This document shows positions 1 through 13,500 of a DNA stretch of 64,000 nt, piece by piece (positions within the stretch are counted from its first letter, which is position 1; every line of letters begins with the position of its first letter). Below the pieces are notes generated by a model that saw nothing but the letters and a program-made list of their open reading frames with translations, searched no databases and was not told where the DNA came from. Origin of the DNA: Melanocharis versteri (taxonomy: Eukaryota; Chordata; Aves; Passeriformes; Melanocharitidae). The translations under genes were made by a program, and so were the position numbers. The stretch covers positions 372,001-436,000 of the forward strand of contig VZTG01004619.1 of NCBI GenBank assembly GCA_013397845.1, in the 5' to 3' direction.

Positions 1-2153
1 TTACCTGAGACATGGAAATACCACAGAGCAAAACTAAGAAAAACCAAGAAACAGAAAAAAGACAAACAAAAATCTCCAGTTTGACAGATTTCGTTTTTTT
101 TTTTCCCATAGTAGCAGAGGGGGTTATATCTGCTGGAAAAATATGTATTTTCAGCTTTGCTTCAGTAGCTGTAGCCTTGTCTTTGACAAATTCAAGAAAC
201 ATAAACCGTGTGGTGACACTGTAAGGGGGAAATTATAGAGCATAAAAAATAGCAATGACATCGAAATGAATATTGTTCATGACTTGCATCAGAGTAGTGA
301 AGGTGTAAAAAAAGATTATAGATAATCTAGTGCCTGACATTCTTCTCCCTTTGGGATGTCCCCATCACCAGTCACAGTGCAGTGACTTTGTATGAGAATT
401 TTTAGTAGAATGGTAGAGTCAAAGGGTAGAGTGTTCAAATATAATTATAAGTCAGTTACATATGTTTGCATTCACCCAGCTTGCTTCATCAATGTTCACA
501 TTAACTTTGTTCACATTAATTGTATTCAAAATGCAGCTTCCTTATTCTTTTTTTTTTAACCTACTCGAAAAGAGCAGAAGTCTTCCTGATATATGAGTCA
601 CTATTACATACCATCAGACCTCAAAAGACAAAAAATAAGGGTAAAAAAAAGTAATGTAATGTTGCCACTCTTCAGCAACGGATTAATTCCAGACCTCCCA
701 ATTAACACCATTGTCATTTAAATAAATGACGACTTTTACAAAGGTTTTTTTACTTATTAGCCTTTTGCTCCTTTCAATATTCATTAATAAATTATTGTAT
801 AAAGTGTGATGGTCACATAAGAGAGTGTGTGGGAAAGCATAACACCAACACAAAACTTATTTAAACAATTAAGCTGCAGGAAATTGGACATTAATCTCCT
901 TCACAAATATTGTGTATAATAGCACGGATTTCTCTAGCAACATGCATCTGATTTAAAGCATTCGGCTTCATCTGTTATCTTAGAGGTGTCAAACATCCAT
1001 TGGTGAAACTGCTAAAATCTCTTTCTCGAAATAAAACACATCCCCAAATCCCTAGCTGTGACTGTAGGCCTTAGCCAGGGCAGCTAGCCCTTTTCAAACA
1101 CACCTCTAATATTGCTCCATTTGGCTTTGACTTCACCTAGCTTCTTTCTTTGCTATTCCAGCTCCTTATTTTCAACCCTGAATTTTCATTATAACTCTAG
1201 CTCTGGTTATCTATTTAGTGATTGAAGTAATTCAGACTTACTATATTGAACATAATCACTGAATCAAAGATTCTTCTCCTGAGGGAACATCTCTTAATAC
1301 TAGGGCTGCTTGCCCTTCTGGATAATATGGATGCTCTGACTGCAAGGCAGCTCATTCACTATTGTTTTGTTAATATGTATTGATGATGGCTGTGCCTTTA
1401 GTTTGAAAATGCCTGTATTATGACTTTAATTGTTACAGATGATATTTGACAATTTCAAACAAAGTTAAAAATCAGAATATGTTAGGATAAACCCAGAAGG
1501 CTGATCAGAAGCTGAGGTAAGTTTGTCTTTTTCTTTCTTAGTAGGTTAATCTTTAATTTGACAGAGCATTTTGTTTTAACATGTTTAATTCCTCTTAAAA
1601 GAGTTTGACTGCACCAGCATATAGCGCACAAATTACACTAATTAATTTTCTTTCAGTTACAACTAACAAAATCTTACCCATCCTAGATATAAGAAACTAG
1701 CTGGAAGTCCAGACATTGCATTTTGTTATGTGAATTTAATTATTAGTACAGCTAAATACTCCTTTCTATCCTACAACACAGAAACACAATATGTTTTTAG
1801 CCTCAAATCCAAGCTTCTGGTTGTATTTGCACCTCTTTTTTGTCAGTGGTGCATAGGGGATGACTACAGTCCTCAGGAATAAGTTGACAAGTCCAACGCG
1901 AATGACTAAAAGCAAAAGATCAATACTGATCTTCGAGAATTCACAGTACCCGGGATATTACTTCCAGCATAGGTCCTACTTCCAAGAAAAATCTGTTGGC
2001 CACAACCCTGGAAAGCACCAAAATACCTCATAAGAAGATACTACTCACTGTGAAAAGACAAATTATCTAGGAACAGTTGGTTTCTACAGAAACAGTAAGT
2101 AGTAAAGGTTTTAATGGGACAAACTGTCATTTTTTCTTGCATTACTCTTTCAG
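1..2153. other. AT-rich unique DNA, no gene seen
   Basis: All six frames are broken by frequent stops and no repeat family is recognisable. Long T runs occur near 93-104 and 549-558. A consensus-like donor (GAG then GTAAGT) sits near 1514, but the sequence between it and possible upstream acceptors is closed in all frames. I see no RNA gene or promoter. Confidence 0.7.
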
Positions 2154-2441
2154 GATCCACCTTCTTTTCCAGATTTGTGTACCATGATCATAGTGACTAA
2201 CCAGAAGTGGTGGCACAACCATGAGCACGTTATTACACAAAGGCAAGGAGCATGGCAGGATGACACATCTGTAATTATCCAAAAGTTCTCTCCATATCAG
2301 GAAAAACATGATGCCAGGACAGAGAGTTATTACTTTACCGTCACACCTGAAGATAAAGAGGAGTGCTGGGGTTTGTTCGTCATATCCTGTTTAAGATGGA
2401 CATGTGATAAAGTTAAAAGTGCCTTTTCTGACATATTTTAA
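2154..2441 (+). CDS. Weak candidate 3'-terminal exon (unrecognised)
   Basis: A good acceptor (pyrimidine tract ending CTTTCAG at 2153) is followed by 95 open codons and a TAA. The first codons in phase 0 read DPPSFPDLCTMIIVTNQ. The peptide has mixed, protein-like composition, including a WW pair and an acidic TPEDKEE segment, but I do not recognise it and see no domain. An AATAAA lies about 300 bases downstream, near 2743. There is no initiator at the exon edge and no partner exon immediately upstream. Chance is a realistic explanation, because open stretches of this size occur several times in 64 kb. Confidence 0.13.
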   Translation, partial: DPPSFPDLCTMIIVTNQKWWHNHEHVITQRQGAWQDDTSVIIQKFSPYQEKHDARTESYYFTVTPEDKEECWGLFVISCLRWTCDKVKSAFSDIF

Positions 2442-4776
2442 GTCATAAATTCACTCACAGCTGGAGTAATTTTCTGTGTTTTCTCAAGGCAAATTTCACA
2501 GTACTGTCCTAGATCACATTAGGGAAAACATTTCTTCTTCAATAAGTTTTCTAGTTAGAAATACGTTCTTTGACTGCAGATAAAAGTTTTGAAGTACTAA
2601 ATGCTGAAGAGGTACTGATCAATGGCTTCATTAGGAATGACTGGCTTCTCTGGCTGTCAAAATGTCAAGTTATTTGCATTAAAGAAACGACTATATTTCT
2701 GCTTGCCATGTCTTTAGCAGAGACATGAACTAATTTGAAAAATAAACACTTCCTTTGCGCACGTTACTTGTTAATCTTTAGAGTTCATTTCAGGTACTTA
2801 TCCTGCGGCTCATTTCTCATATTCAAGATGCAATGGAGTGAAGTGACTCACTCACGCCTAGTTTTAGGGTGCATTTTATTTTGCATATGAAAAGTGAAGA
2901 GAGAGAATTTCTAAATACGTAGAAGAGCATTAGAATTTCTAAACTCTGATTTCACAACTAAGTGGCTCCTAGAACACAATTAATTTTACATTTTAAAGTA
3001 ATTCTGGTGAATTTAAATTATATCTTTCAGAAAAATAACCTGCAAAATGCAGAACATATTTTAATATTTATTTCAGAAAATACCCACAACCAACAAACAG
3101 AAAATAAAAAAAATAATAATAAAAAAAGGCAACAATTTGCTTCTTCCTTCCCTTGAAAAACATTTCTAATTTAAAATTGACCTTATTTGGAGTGGTTAAG
3201 ATCAAACAGCATCCATGGGTAACTTCCAGTCAAATCCACTCAAAGATTATGTGATTTACATGTGCTAAGCCTGAATTTTTCCACCAAATATATCAACCTG
3301 TGTAATTTATGAACAACAACCAACCTTAATTAACTGATACAATACACAAAATACTTGAGTCAATTAAAAAATAAACTTACAGCACACAAGGTGATACCAG
3401 AAGATGTATTTTCATGAGCCTGAGATAATGACCTGAAAGTCATTAAAATACTGGTGCCAATATTTGTCGGATTTAAAACATTAAGAATCATTTTGATACA
3501 TTTATAGGAATGGTCAAAAATAACAATTTAAATAGAAAATTACAATGCTGGTTAGATCTCTCTAAATCATGGTCCAAATCATGGAAGATTGTTATACTTT
3601 TCTATTATTTCAGCATAATTTTACACTTTCAGAAAAGAACCCCAGGTGAATTCCAATTTCTTTGCTCTAACTCAGATAGATAGAGAAAATTTGCAAAAAT
3701 CTTAAAGAAAGCTAACTGGAATCTAAATGTGTCCTCATTCACAAATTAGTCATACTGGAAAACACTGGAATGCTGCATCTCCAACCCACTATTTTATTGA
3801 TGTTTCTCCTCATGGACAGATGGTGCTACCAAGAACTTGACTTCACGTAGCAGAAAGGGTTGAGAATGAACACAGAACACTTAACCTCAGCTCTGAAGAG
3901 CAAGCAAATAAAATTATGTTTAAAAGAATGAGAAAAAATCATCAACAAAAGCCAAAATCTCAGCAACACATCCAACCCTCAAGCACTCAGTCTCTCAGCT
4001 GCTAATGCTGCACTTTTGAACAAACAGATTATGTTGCATTGTTTGTGAGATGTCAGTCACTTCTGATAAGGTTTCCTCTCCAAAGACCAGAGCATAAAGT
4101 CTTCAGCCAAAGCAGGGCAAAAATTGCCAAATGTCTGCTACAAAATTCTTCTGGAAGCAACAGGTCCTTGATCCCTCAAGGTCTGCTACTGGCAACGCTT
4201 CATTTGCAAGGAGAAATATATAGGACAAGACTGCAGCACTCTGTATTATGCTGGAACGTGTTTCATGTAGAACAGCCTCCTTCCTAAAGCCTCCTTCTGA
4301 TATGTCAGGTCCGAAACTGCAGTTATAAGCCTCTAGATTTTGCCACATTCTATAGTCACCATTTGCAATGCCAAAGTCATCATTACAAATCAAATACTCT
4401 GTGTCTGATATTTGTTTGCGTGGCTGATGCATGGAAATTAGCATAAAGATAGAACACCAACCAAAAAAAGGCACGAGAAGAAGATATGGTCATATCGGTT
4501 TGCTTTAGCTCTGGGAGGCTTAAGAGCCCCGAGTTTAATTGTAGTCAATGGAGAAAGATCAAAATCTCCAAAGGTCAATGTTCAAAATTAGGCTCTTGCT
4601 CTGAAACATGCCCCATTTCACATAAGAGTCTCCCTTCACCCACTAACTAGAGCAGGACCCATGGGAATATGACCTTATTATGTTAGAGGAATATCACTGA
4701 AAGGGGTTATTCAGAAGTCAATAAATATACAATTGCAATAACTGTGAAGGCAGTCATGAAAGACTTACTGATATTC
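2442..4776. other. AT-rich unique DNA, no gene seen
   Basis: There are no long frames and no recognisable repeats. An A-rich stretch lies near 3095-3130. A weak exon-like piece (acceptor TATTTCAG near 3612, donor GTGAAT near 3645) is too short and poorly supported to call. The 123-codon minus-strand frame at 4103-4474 has no domain and no ATG start at its edge. Confidence 0.65.
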
Positions 4777-4987
4777 TGTATTAGGGTTACATGACAAGGT
4801 TTTGGTACCAGGGGTCTACAGAGGTGGCTCCTGTTGTCAGACAGAGCCAATGCCAGCTGGCAGAGGACAGACTGACACTGACCATTACCTTACTCTGATT
4901 TGACAGGAAATAAATTAATCTGAGAAGGTAGAGTGATAGAGTGGCTGCGGTGAGCACCTGGTGTCCAGCCAAGGCAAGCACACCACA
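4777..4987 (+). mobile_element. Solo LTR with large internal deletion (avian ERV)
   Basis: Both ends match the LTR at 20186-21197. The 5' end shares the order 'GACAAGGTTTTGGTA', 'GGTGGCTCCTG', 'CAGAGCCAATGCCAGC'. The 3' end shares an AATAAATTAAT poly(A)-signal region, 'GTAGAGTGATAGAGTGGCT', 'GAGCACCTGGTGTCCAGCC' and a terminal ACCACA. It begins TG and ends CA, as LTRs do. About 800 bases of the middle are missing relative to the longer copy. Flanking pentamers (TATTC and TACAC) agree at only three of five positions, so a target-site duplication is not convincing. No primer-binding site follows, which fits a solo LTR. The family is probably ERVL-like, from memory of bird repeats. Confidence 0.6.
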
Positions 4988-7411
4988 TACACAAAAACAA
5001 CACTTAGGCTGACAATATTTCTGCATGCCCCCGACAGAGATGGAAGGCATCAGTAAGCTTAATACAGGAAAAACTATTCTGCTAGGTGCAGTAACAACAC
5101 AGCTGTAGCCGTGTGGTACTGTGAGTGATCAGGATCCCAACAAGGCAGTAGACAGGAGAGTGAGAAGAGTACGCAGTTACACATCTTACCTTACCTTATG
5201 GGATGCCTTTCATACTGTTTTCCTAAATGGGGTTGATTTGTCACTACAGCTTTTCCTCCCTCTATACTCTCCTAACCCTTCTGATAGCAGCTTTACATGC
5301 AAACTAACTTGCACTGTTCACAGTTCTGTCTTTTAGTGCTATGTCCATCATTTTAAGATGTCACCATCTATAGAGCTTGGAGACATGTAGCAATGCTGTC
5401 AGTGAATTAGGTCATGTTTTGATCAGGTAAATGACTTTTTGTCTATTACATTGTGGAATAAGTTAAAATCTCAGTGCAGTCAAATCACTTGAAGTGTTCC
5501 TTTTAACTTTTCATATACTATCTCTGAAGGGTCTTGACATGCAGAACCAGATCAGAGCATGACAATTGTAGATTAAATATATCTCTTTGGATATACATTC
5601 AGCGTTTTTCTTCTGCCCTCTGCAGAAATCGGTTAAGAACCACTTATCTGACTGTGGAGGATATAAAGGGTATTTTCTGGGAAGAATAGTGTAGAAGTTT
5701 ATAAGTGACCTGAAAAGTGTTTGAGAGGTAGAAGCATAATAATCAAGAATTTATAAGTAGAGCCTTATTCATGTCTTTAAATCTCTAAATGTCCCTCCTA
5801 CCACTGATTTTAGAACAAGAGAAGACAATCACTTCCTTGGTACCTTTCCGGAAGTTCTGTGCAACAGTGGAAGAGAATTCAGTATAAAATCCTTGAGAGA
5901 AGTTAAAGGAGATATGTTGCTATCCATTTCAGCAAGAAATATAAAAGAGAAATCAACCCCAGGTGGATTAGAGATAACAACCCAAAAATTGCTAAAAAAT
6001 CATTTGGTAAGAGTTATAAAAACAGATATTTTTTTCTTAATTAAAAAGTGTTTTTTAAAAAGAAAAAAAATAAGGTTTATATGAAAAATAAAAATTGAAA
6101 CAAATGAGAGTCTTGAGGAATTTTGTACTCTGTGCCTCAGAAGTTAGAACAGTTTTGCGATCGCAGCCTAGGTGCAGCTATGCATTTCAACAAGAAAGGT
6201 TTGAAAAGAAAATAAGAGCTTACCTATGTCACCAGTTTCTGGTAGTGCATCAATCACGTCTTCACTTCAGAATCATCAATAGATTAATGTTGTCTGGAGG
6301 ACTACAGTGTCCTGTAATGACAAGTTATAAATCATATGAAAAAGGAATCTATCACGTTCAGACAATAATAGCATAGAATAGTCCAAACTGGAATCCAGAA
6401 CCTTGTGTTCATCTGCCATTTCTACACAGATGTCTACAAGGCATATATTGTTTTTGTATGTTGCACCTATAGAACTTATACGTGGAGAGAAAATTTACAT
6501 TTTAATATGGGTAAAATATTAATATTAAATTTTAAGCTTGACATTAAATTCCTGTTATTATTTTTACTTACAGGATCTAAAGGAAGAGGAATAATTCAAT
6601 TAACACATTATAATATCCTTAATTACCTAAAATATATTTGTACAAGTCATGTCATAATTTTGAGGTGGAATATTCTGAATTGTCATTTTGATATAAATGA
6701 AATTTCTTCTCCTGCATTGGTAATCTATGAAGATGATTTCTCACTCTCATGTCCAGATATACCTAATCATAGATAGGAGGGGACTGGATTAAAAAACCCC
6801 TAATAATCCAATTTTATTACTTTAAAAGAAAATAGGATTAGCCTGGAAAGAAAAAAAAAAAAGGAATAGAGCTCTGTAATGGCTAAACTGATATACGGGA
6901 CTTGTGTTCTCTCTTTGATTACCATCTGAGACTTCAACATTGGTCATGAACATACATGTTAAGTTTTCCAATAGTGAGTTGATTATTCTGGGCTGAAATA
7001 CAATGGTTCATTTGTCTGTCTGTTACACATGTATGTGGAAATTCAGTTCTGGATTAAAGAAACCTTCCAGGAGAACTGACATATTTCATTAGAGAGGTTT
7101 ATTTTAGCTTTTCTTAAAGAGGAAAATTGTCACAGAATTAAAACCAGCATTAAAAATTAATCTACTGATCCCAAACCAATAAGCATTCTAATTAAACTTC
7201 AAATCACTGTAATTAAGAATTGCTGAGGACTTTGCATTCATGACAAATGTAAGCAAAGCATTTCTTTTTGGATTTTTTTGAACAGTCATGGGGATAGGGA
7301 TACCCCCTATATTTTGATGAATGATCATTGACACTGTCAAATTTCTACAGCTTTCAACATGTCACTGTCTACCTAGGAGCCATTCATGCTCCTGGAATAA
7401 TTCTGCAAGCC
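4988..7411. other. AT-rich unique DNA, no gene seen
   Basis: No repeat family is recognisable. One exon-like segment occurs at 5933-6006 (acceptor CCATTTCAG, donor GTAAGA). It is open in two frames, which argues for A-rich chance rather than coding. A T/A-rich stretch lies near 6030-6075. The 123-codon plus frame at 6405-6776 is low-complexity and has no domain. Confidence 0.65.
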
Positions 7412-7520
7412 CAGAATTGTAGAGTCACAGAACACTTTAGGTTGGAGGGGATCTCTGGAGGTCATCAAGTCCAATTTCTGAGCAGGTCCCACCTTGAAAT
7501 TCTTTCCAACCCAGTTTCTT
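7412..7520 (-). mobile_element. CR1 LINE 3'-end fragment
   Basis: This is the antisense of the CR1 tail. It shows 'GTAGAGTCACAGAACA', 'TTAGGTTGGAGGGGATCTC', 'GGTCATCAAGTCCAA' and 'GAGCAGGTCCCACC', in the order seen in antisense avian CR1 copies. Only the last ~100 bases of the element are present, as is usual for 5'-truncated insertions. It is diverged, so it is old. Confidence 0.8.
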
Positions 7521-10500
7521 TTTCAGTACAACACTCTACAGGTTTCATGAGTTGTTGATTTATGTTGTGCACACTACTGCATCACAGAACACACACACTA
7601 TTTTACTAGTTCAAAGGCATCACAGAATTAAGAGAAAAATTAGATCAGGTACTGAAGTACATAGCAGAATATTAGAGACCGAGGAGCAGAATTATTTTAA
7701 CCTTTATAAACTGCATCAGCACTATCTTGGGACTAATGAAACACTACCCAAGTTCAATTAAAATTTCACAAATGAGACCTCTTTTTCAAAATAAAGTATA
7801 TTTTCCTCATATTTCCACCATGTGTTTCACGTCATTTGTGGGCTTGCTCATTTTTTGTCCACAACTGCCTCTTGCCTTTTGCTATGTAGAGATGCTACAG
7901 CTACTATGCCCCTGTATGTTTCAGCACCTTCAATTTAAACCTTCAGTTAGAGAGGATAAACTTGGGCCTTATGTCTTCATGAGCACTGGTATTCCTTATT
8001 TTATGGGCTAATAAATCTGGATATATTTCGCGTAAGTAATGTTTCTTTTTTTTTTCTTCCATGCTCTTTTACCATTATAGAGTATTGGAATAGTCCCAGC
8101 TAAGGAGAATTAGTTTTGTGGTGTATTTTCCTATGTTATGTAACAGCCAGTTTATAAATATATGTGGGTTTTGTCACCTAACAGATTAAGCCAGCATACT
8201 TTTTTGAAAGCAATAAATTAAAAATGTAAAGTATCAGCTCCCAGAAGACATATTGGAACACTTCAATTAGCAGATGTAAAGGGAACTTGGGCCACACCAG
8301 AAAATGGAATCTACATGTTGTACTATTTCCCACTGAGTAAAGAGGACATGCACAAAAAAAAGCCCCTGAAAAATTGTTTTGTACTATTCTAGAAATTATG
8401 ACTGCTGTCTCTTCTGCAGTGTTCTGACAGTTTGGAAAGAAGCTTATTTTCTTTCTTTCCATAATCATTGAAATAACTCTAAGCACACTGCTGTGCATCA
8501 TATCACTGACTCTAGTAATTTGCAGGCACTTACAATGACTAAAAACAGTGCCACACGCAGAGAAGACTGGTGTTGAATTATGCAAGAGCAAGCCACATAT
8601 TTCAGCCTGAATGAGGAAAGTAAGAGCCATGCTGGATATTAAGAAAACATATCAGGTTCAGAGGTCTGCAATTAATCTTGTCAGTGCATGAAGCTGGGCT
8701 AACCTGTCTACAGGAATACAACATCTCAGCGCCTTTTTCTCTTCTGTGAATACACAGCCAACCATGGACATGTGGGATTTGAATCCACTAATGTGATTGG
8801 ACATGTCAAGTTCTTGAATATTATACTGCATTCTTAGAAGTATTAAATATTCACATCAGTTCTTCATAAATGTTGTACAGAGGACAGGCAGATGGAATGA
8901 ATTTCTGTTAGCACGTCTACTGTCTATGCAGATAATACAGATATTTCTAGACAAGAACTACATTCTGCTCTCAGTTGGAGCAGAGAAATTTGGTCTGCAG
9001 TTGATCCCAGTGTCTCTGATTGATAGACAGAAAAGTCAATATAGTACCCACAAATACACTTTTAAAACAACATTGTACTTTTTTATACAACCAGAGAAAT
9101 ATAATTGAATACATTTACTTTTAGAACCTGTTAACACTAAGATACATGCAGTGAAATTGACTGAAAATAAATTAAAATAGATTGGTTTCTTTTATTGACC
9201 TTGACAAATGTACAAATGCCATAGATGATGATTATGATGATCCTTATACAAAGGAAAAACTATAACCAAGCATGCTGCAAAGGCCACTTCCATTAGAAGG
9301 GCTCTCTACATTGATTGCATGGAGCCTTCCTTGAGAAGTACGACAGTAGGTATTTTTTAAGAAAATTGATTTTAATGATTAAAGAGACTTTAATTTCCCT
9401 GTGATGCTTCAAAACAGAAGTATTCTGACAGTAAATATAAGAGTCCAGCATAAGTTCCTTAATGGGAACAAATAAATACATTCCCACAGTCTTTAAAACT
9501 TTACATTCTAGTATAAAATAAAATATCACAAAAATATGTCTGAATTTTATCAGATTATAATGTTTCTTTTGAGGCTTTGCCTTCCTTCTGAAATCAAACA
9601 CAGTTTTCAAATCTTGAAATCATTGCCAGAGTTCTAACTTTCACAATACATCAGGATAACTTGCAATGATGTTCTGGACATGACTGGAAGGTGGACTTGT
9701 TAGTGTTGTGTCATTTTTCAGCATCTCAGCACTTATAGAGCTGATTATACTAAGATGTTCAGCTTCCCACATGAAAATATTTACAATACATTTGAGTGTT
9801 AATCCATATATGCACCAAATGAACCAGTGTAAGCATCTATGCAGACAAAGTAGAAAAGTAATTCTGTGGTTTTTAAAATTAGTCACCAAAATGGTAGAAT
9901 CAGACTTTGCCAGTCCACTAAAATTTCATGAAAAGTTAACATTTGTGACTGATCCTGCTAATAATCATCACCTCTGAGCACCTGATAAGTCATCTGAGCC
10001 AAAATCAGTGTTTTTACAGAGGTCTCCTATGAGCTCCATCCATCTGGATTTCCAACCATGTAGAAAGATTTCTATTTAAATTTCTCCTCTGCTTTCTAGA
10101 GAATTTTAGTGTGAACAAGATCAGAAACTTATGTTCTCAGATTGCATTTTCCCTGCTCTGATAGAGATAATAAATGGAAAAGTGAAAAGATAAGGTAATT
10201 ACCACTCTTCTAAACTTTTAGAAACAGCTATGAAAGTGTGATTTACTGCCTGTTCCAATCATTAGAGTGAGTCTCAGTTGCAAGAAGCTGATGTTTCTTG
10301 CATGTACAAATCTTGGATTAATTCCATAATTTTTGGAAGCAATTATAAACTTCATCAGCAATGATACATTTCTATATTAAGATTAGAACCGAACCTGAGT
10401 TGATTCTTCTGCTTGCTCCCAATGATTTCAGTGGGAGGCAGTTTCCGTTGCCTTGACACATTGGTCTGGACAGCCAGTCTTGCTCAGTAAAAGAGAGAAA

Positions 10501-13500
10501 AGCTAAGGACATAAGCAGAAACTAATTTTGTTTTATGAATCAAATACTTTCTGTTGCGCGAACTGGAATCAGTGTGTTTTGGGCTGAAAAGGGAAATGGA
10601 AAGAAGGAGATGGGACAGTTGAGGAACAACCCAGATCCTTTATTTGAAGAAGAATGGAGGGTGTAGTAAAGTTTTTGTTCAGCAAATCCATTTGTTTGCC
10701 AATCACTTCTACCTACAGTAGTGCTCTCAAGATCAAAAAGGAAAACCTGCACATAGAAAATTATGCGACTATTAAAGTGATGTCAAAGACCCTGTATTTG
10801 TTTGAGCTCTAAGCTGCCCAAATGTCATACCAAAAACTCTCTAAGCCTTGAGACCACTTTTTTATTTTGTGGGAAAGGACAAATTTTATTGGCCCAATTT
10901 CTTGCTTCCACAAACATGTTTAATAACAGAAAAATATACTTAATGACCTAAGACAGCAATTTAAACACAGTTTTCAACTTTAGCCTGCTCTGTAATGTTT
11001 CTCAGTAATTTAGTTGAAGCCTTTTTACCTCATTAGTCATTAAATGAATTTTTTTTCCTTGAACTTGGAATCTTACTGACCCAGCTGGTAAGGAATCTAA
11101 AAGATGCATCTGCCTTGCAATTGCAATAAACAGAAGTTATGAAGTGCAGAGCTGACTAGTTGTTTTAAAGTAAAAGCACTTCCAAGTGAGATTGCCTGAT
11201 CATGTCTAGTGATCAAGGAGCTCAAATAGCAGGGATAGGGTCAGTCTTTATTTAAGGAACTGCAGTTCTTGAACCAGTGCGTGAAGCAGATCTTCAGCAG
11301 CAGCAAGAGAAAAGGCTAAATATGTGTTTAGTGCAACAATCAAATGCTAAAGTGTTAGGCAAAACAATTTAATCTCTGAGAAATAAAATGGTTCTTTGCC
11401 TTGTTTACACTACAGCACAGGTGCTTTTCAGAGAGGTGGATATGAAAATCATCGTATCTAAAACAAGTTTTCAAGCAGAATAATTGTAAAATGGATATAG
11501 GCACAATTTAGAACTGTACTGGTTTTGCAGAGTGAATCTGTTGCTCTGCCTTTATTCATTTTTATTGAAGCTGAGTAAGCCACAGAAACAAAATCGTACA
11601 ACCAGCTCTTTGGATTCCAATATTTTCATTTGTGTTATAGGTTTTTCTAGTTAAAAAGTATCTGGTAAAACAAGAAAATCTCTACAGATAACATTTTTCA
11701 CCATTTTTCCACTTACACATGTGAATGACTGACTCTTTTAGTCATAGATTTGCTGAGAAAAGAGGATCAAGAAGGACCCAGAGCTAAGAGGATGTAATTC
11801 CTTCATCAGCTTCCAAAGTCCTCGTGGAACTATGTTAGTTAAGAGATACATAAAATTTGGAGCCAGAACCTCTATAAGACTTGCATATTCTGCAGAGTGT
11901 TAGATATTGAACCTACGTTTTTTTCCAGAAATAATTCTTTAGCCAAAATGAAGGGTGATAGGAAAAATAACATATTAAAAAATAAAATTAAATGCTATGC
12001 CATGATGATCCCTCCTGACAACTGATCTTCTTATTTCCAACCCTTCATTTAGCAAAACAGGAGATATCATGAAAAAAAAAAAAAAAATCCCCCTAAGTAT
12101 CAAAAATACAGATAAGAATATCTGAATTTCCTATACAGTGCTTAATTATTATATTTCCTTCTCTTAACAGACTTAGGAGTTCCCGGGCCACTGTTTAAAG
12201 TTTTATGTAGGGGATATAACGTATCATTTATACCTTAATATTATCCTAAGCACCCTTTGAAATCACAACTCCTTTCTGCCAGGCACTGAACAAACACACA
12301 GGTGGAGATACTTCCTGACCCAGAAACCACATACTCCATACAGAAGGAGAAATAAGAGCAATAATACATACTAGTATGATTATTGCCATATAGTAACTCA
12401 GCTGTGGAACAGGAACAAAAAACATTTCTATCAGATCAGATCATAGCACATATACCCTCCTAAGACGTGCAATAAAGACTAGAAAATTGTCTAAGCTAGT
12501 GCAGATATATACCAATACTTCTCTACACAGTCATCCAACCTTCTGCGTCCCACTGGTTTCCTGAGCCGCAGGTGTTGTCTTTGTGTTTAATATTCCTGGA
12601 TGAATTCTTTTATTCAATAAATTAGTTCAAATGAATTATTTTAAAGACTATGTAACCTTTAGAAATGCATGCTCCTGATACCTGGATGAGCTAGCCAGCA
12701 CTGCTGTAGATATGAGTGTTATATCATCCTGAGATTTAAGTACCTCAAAGAGTGTGGAACAGGACTGACTGCTGGCATCTTGTGATTTTTCCTTTCCTTC
12801 AAGTGTCTGAATTCCTCATCACTATGTTATGCAAAGCACCTCCTTGGCAGTATTTGATGTGATTATGTAGTCAAGGATCACACTTGTACTACAGCTGGTA
12901 TTGAACCTTTTAAAGGTTATATTTATTTAAAGAATATCTGGAATACATGCCAGTCTATACATCTGCCCAACTAATTTAGATTTCAGCAAGTAAGGGTTTG
13001 CTGGGATGTTACAGGGATGATTAAACACCTTAATACAAATACTACACCGCTTTCACTTTCTGTCAAATCACCATGGGCCATTCTTTAAAGAAAATCAGGC
13101 AGATGGATGGATGGTCAACAAAGATGGGAGAAAGCACTTCTTCTAGATACTTGCAATTTACCGTGTGCTAGAGTTTATCCATCTGTAGAACAAACCACCT
13201 GCCAGTTGCTTGAGTAATACAACAGGGTAAGCATTGCTAAGTACTCTGTAATAACAATAGCACCGCCAAAAAAAGAAGTTGTATACAAGGTATGCACACT
13301 GATAGCTTTTGCAGACAAAAAATGCAAATTAGGGCTCATAAGAATGCAATCTTACCCTGCCAAAATATTTATTCATGGCAGGCATTATCTGCGCAATTCA
13401 GAAACACATATACCACTCCATATCACAAACTGCTGACAAGATGTAGAAAAGGCAATAACACTCTAACGTCTATGCACTTTATTCGTTACTCTGCTGAGGT

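Noticed and set aside
5933..6006. 74-nt segment with good acceptor and donor
   Set aside because: It is open in two different frames, which is expected of A-rich sequence, and the peptide is low-complexity and lysine-rich.
8178..8630. 150-codon minus-strand frame beginning with ATG
   Set aside because: No recognisable domain, no promoter or polyadenylation context, and composition like the surrounding AT-rich DNA.
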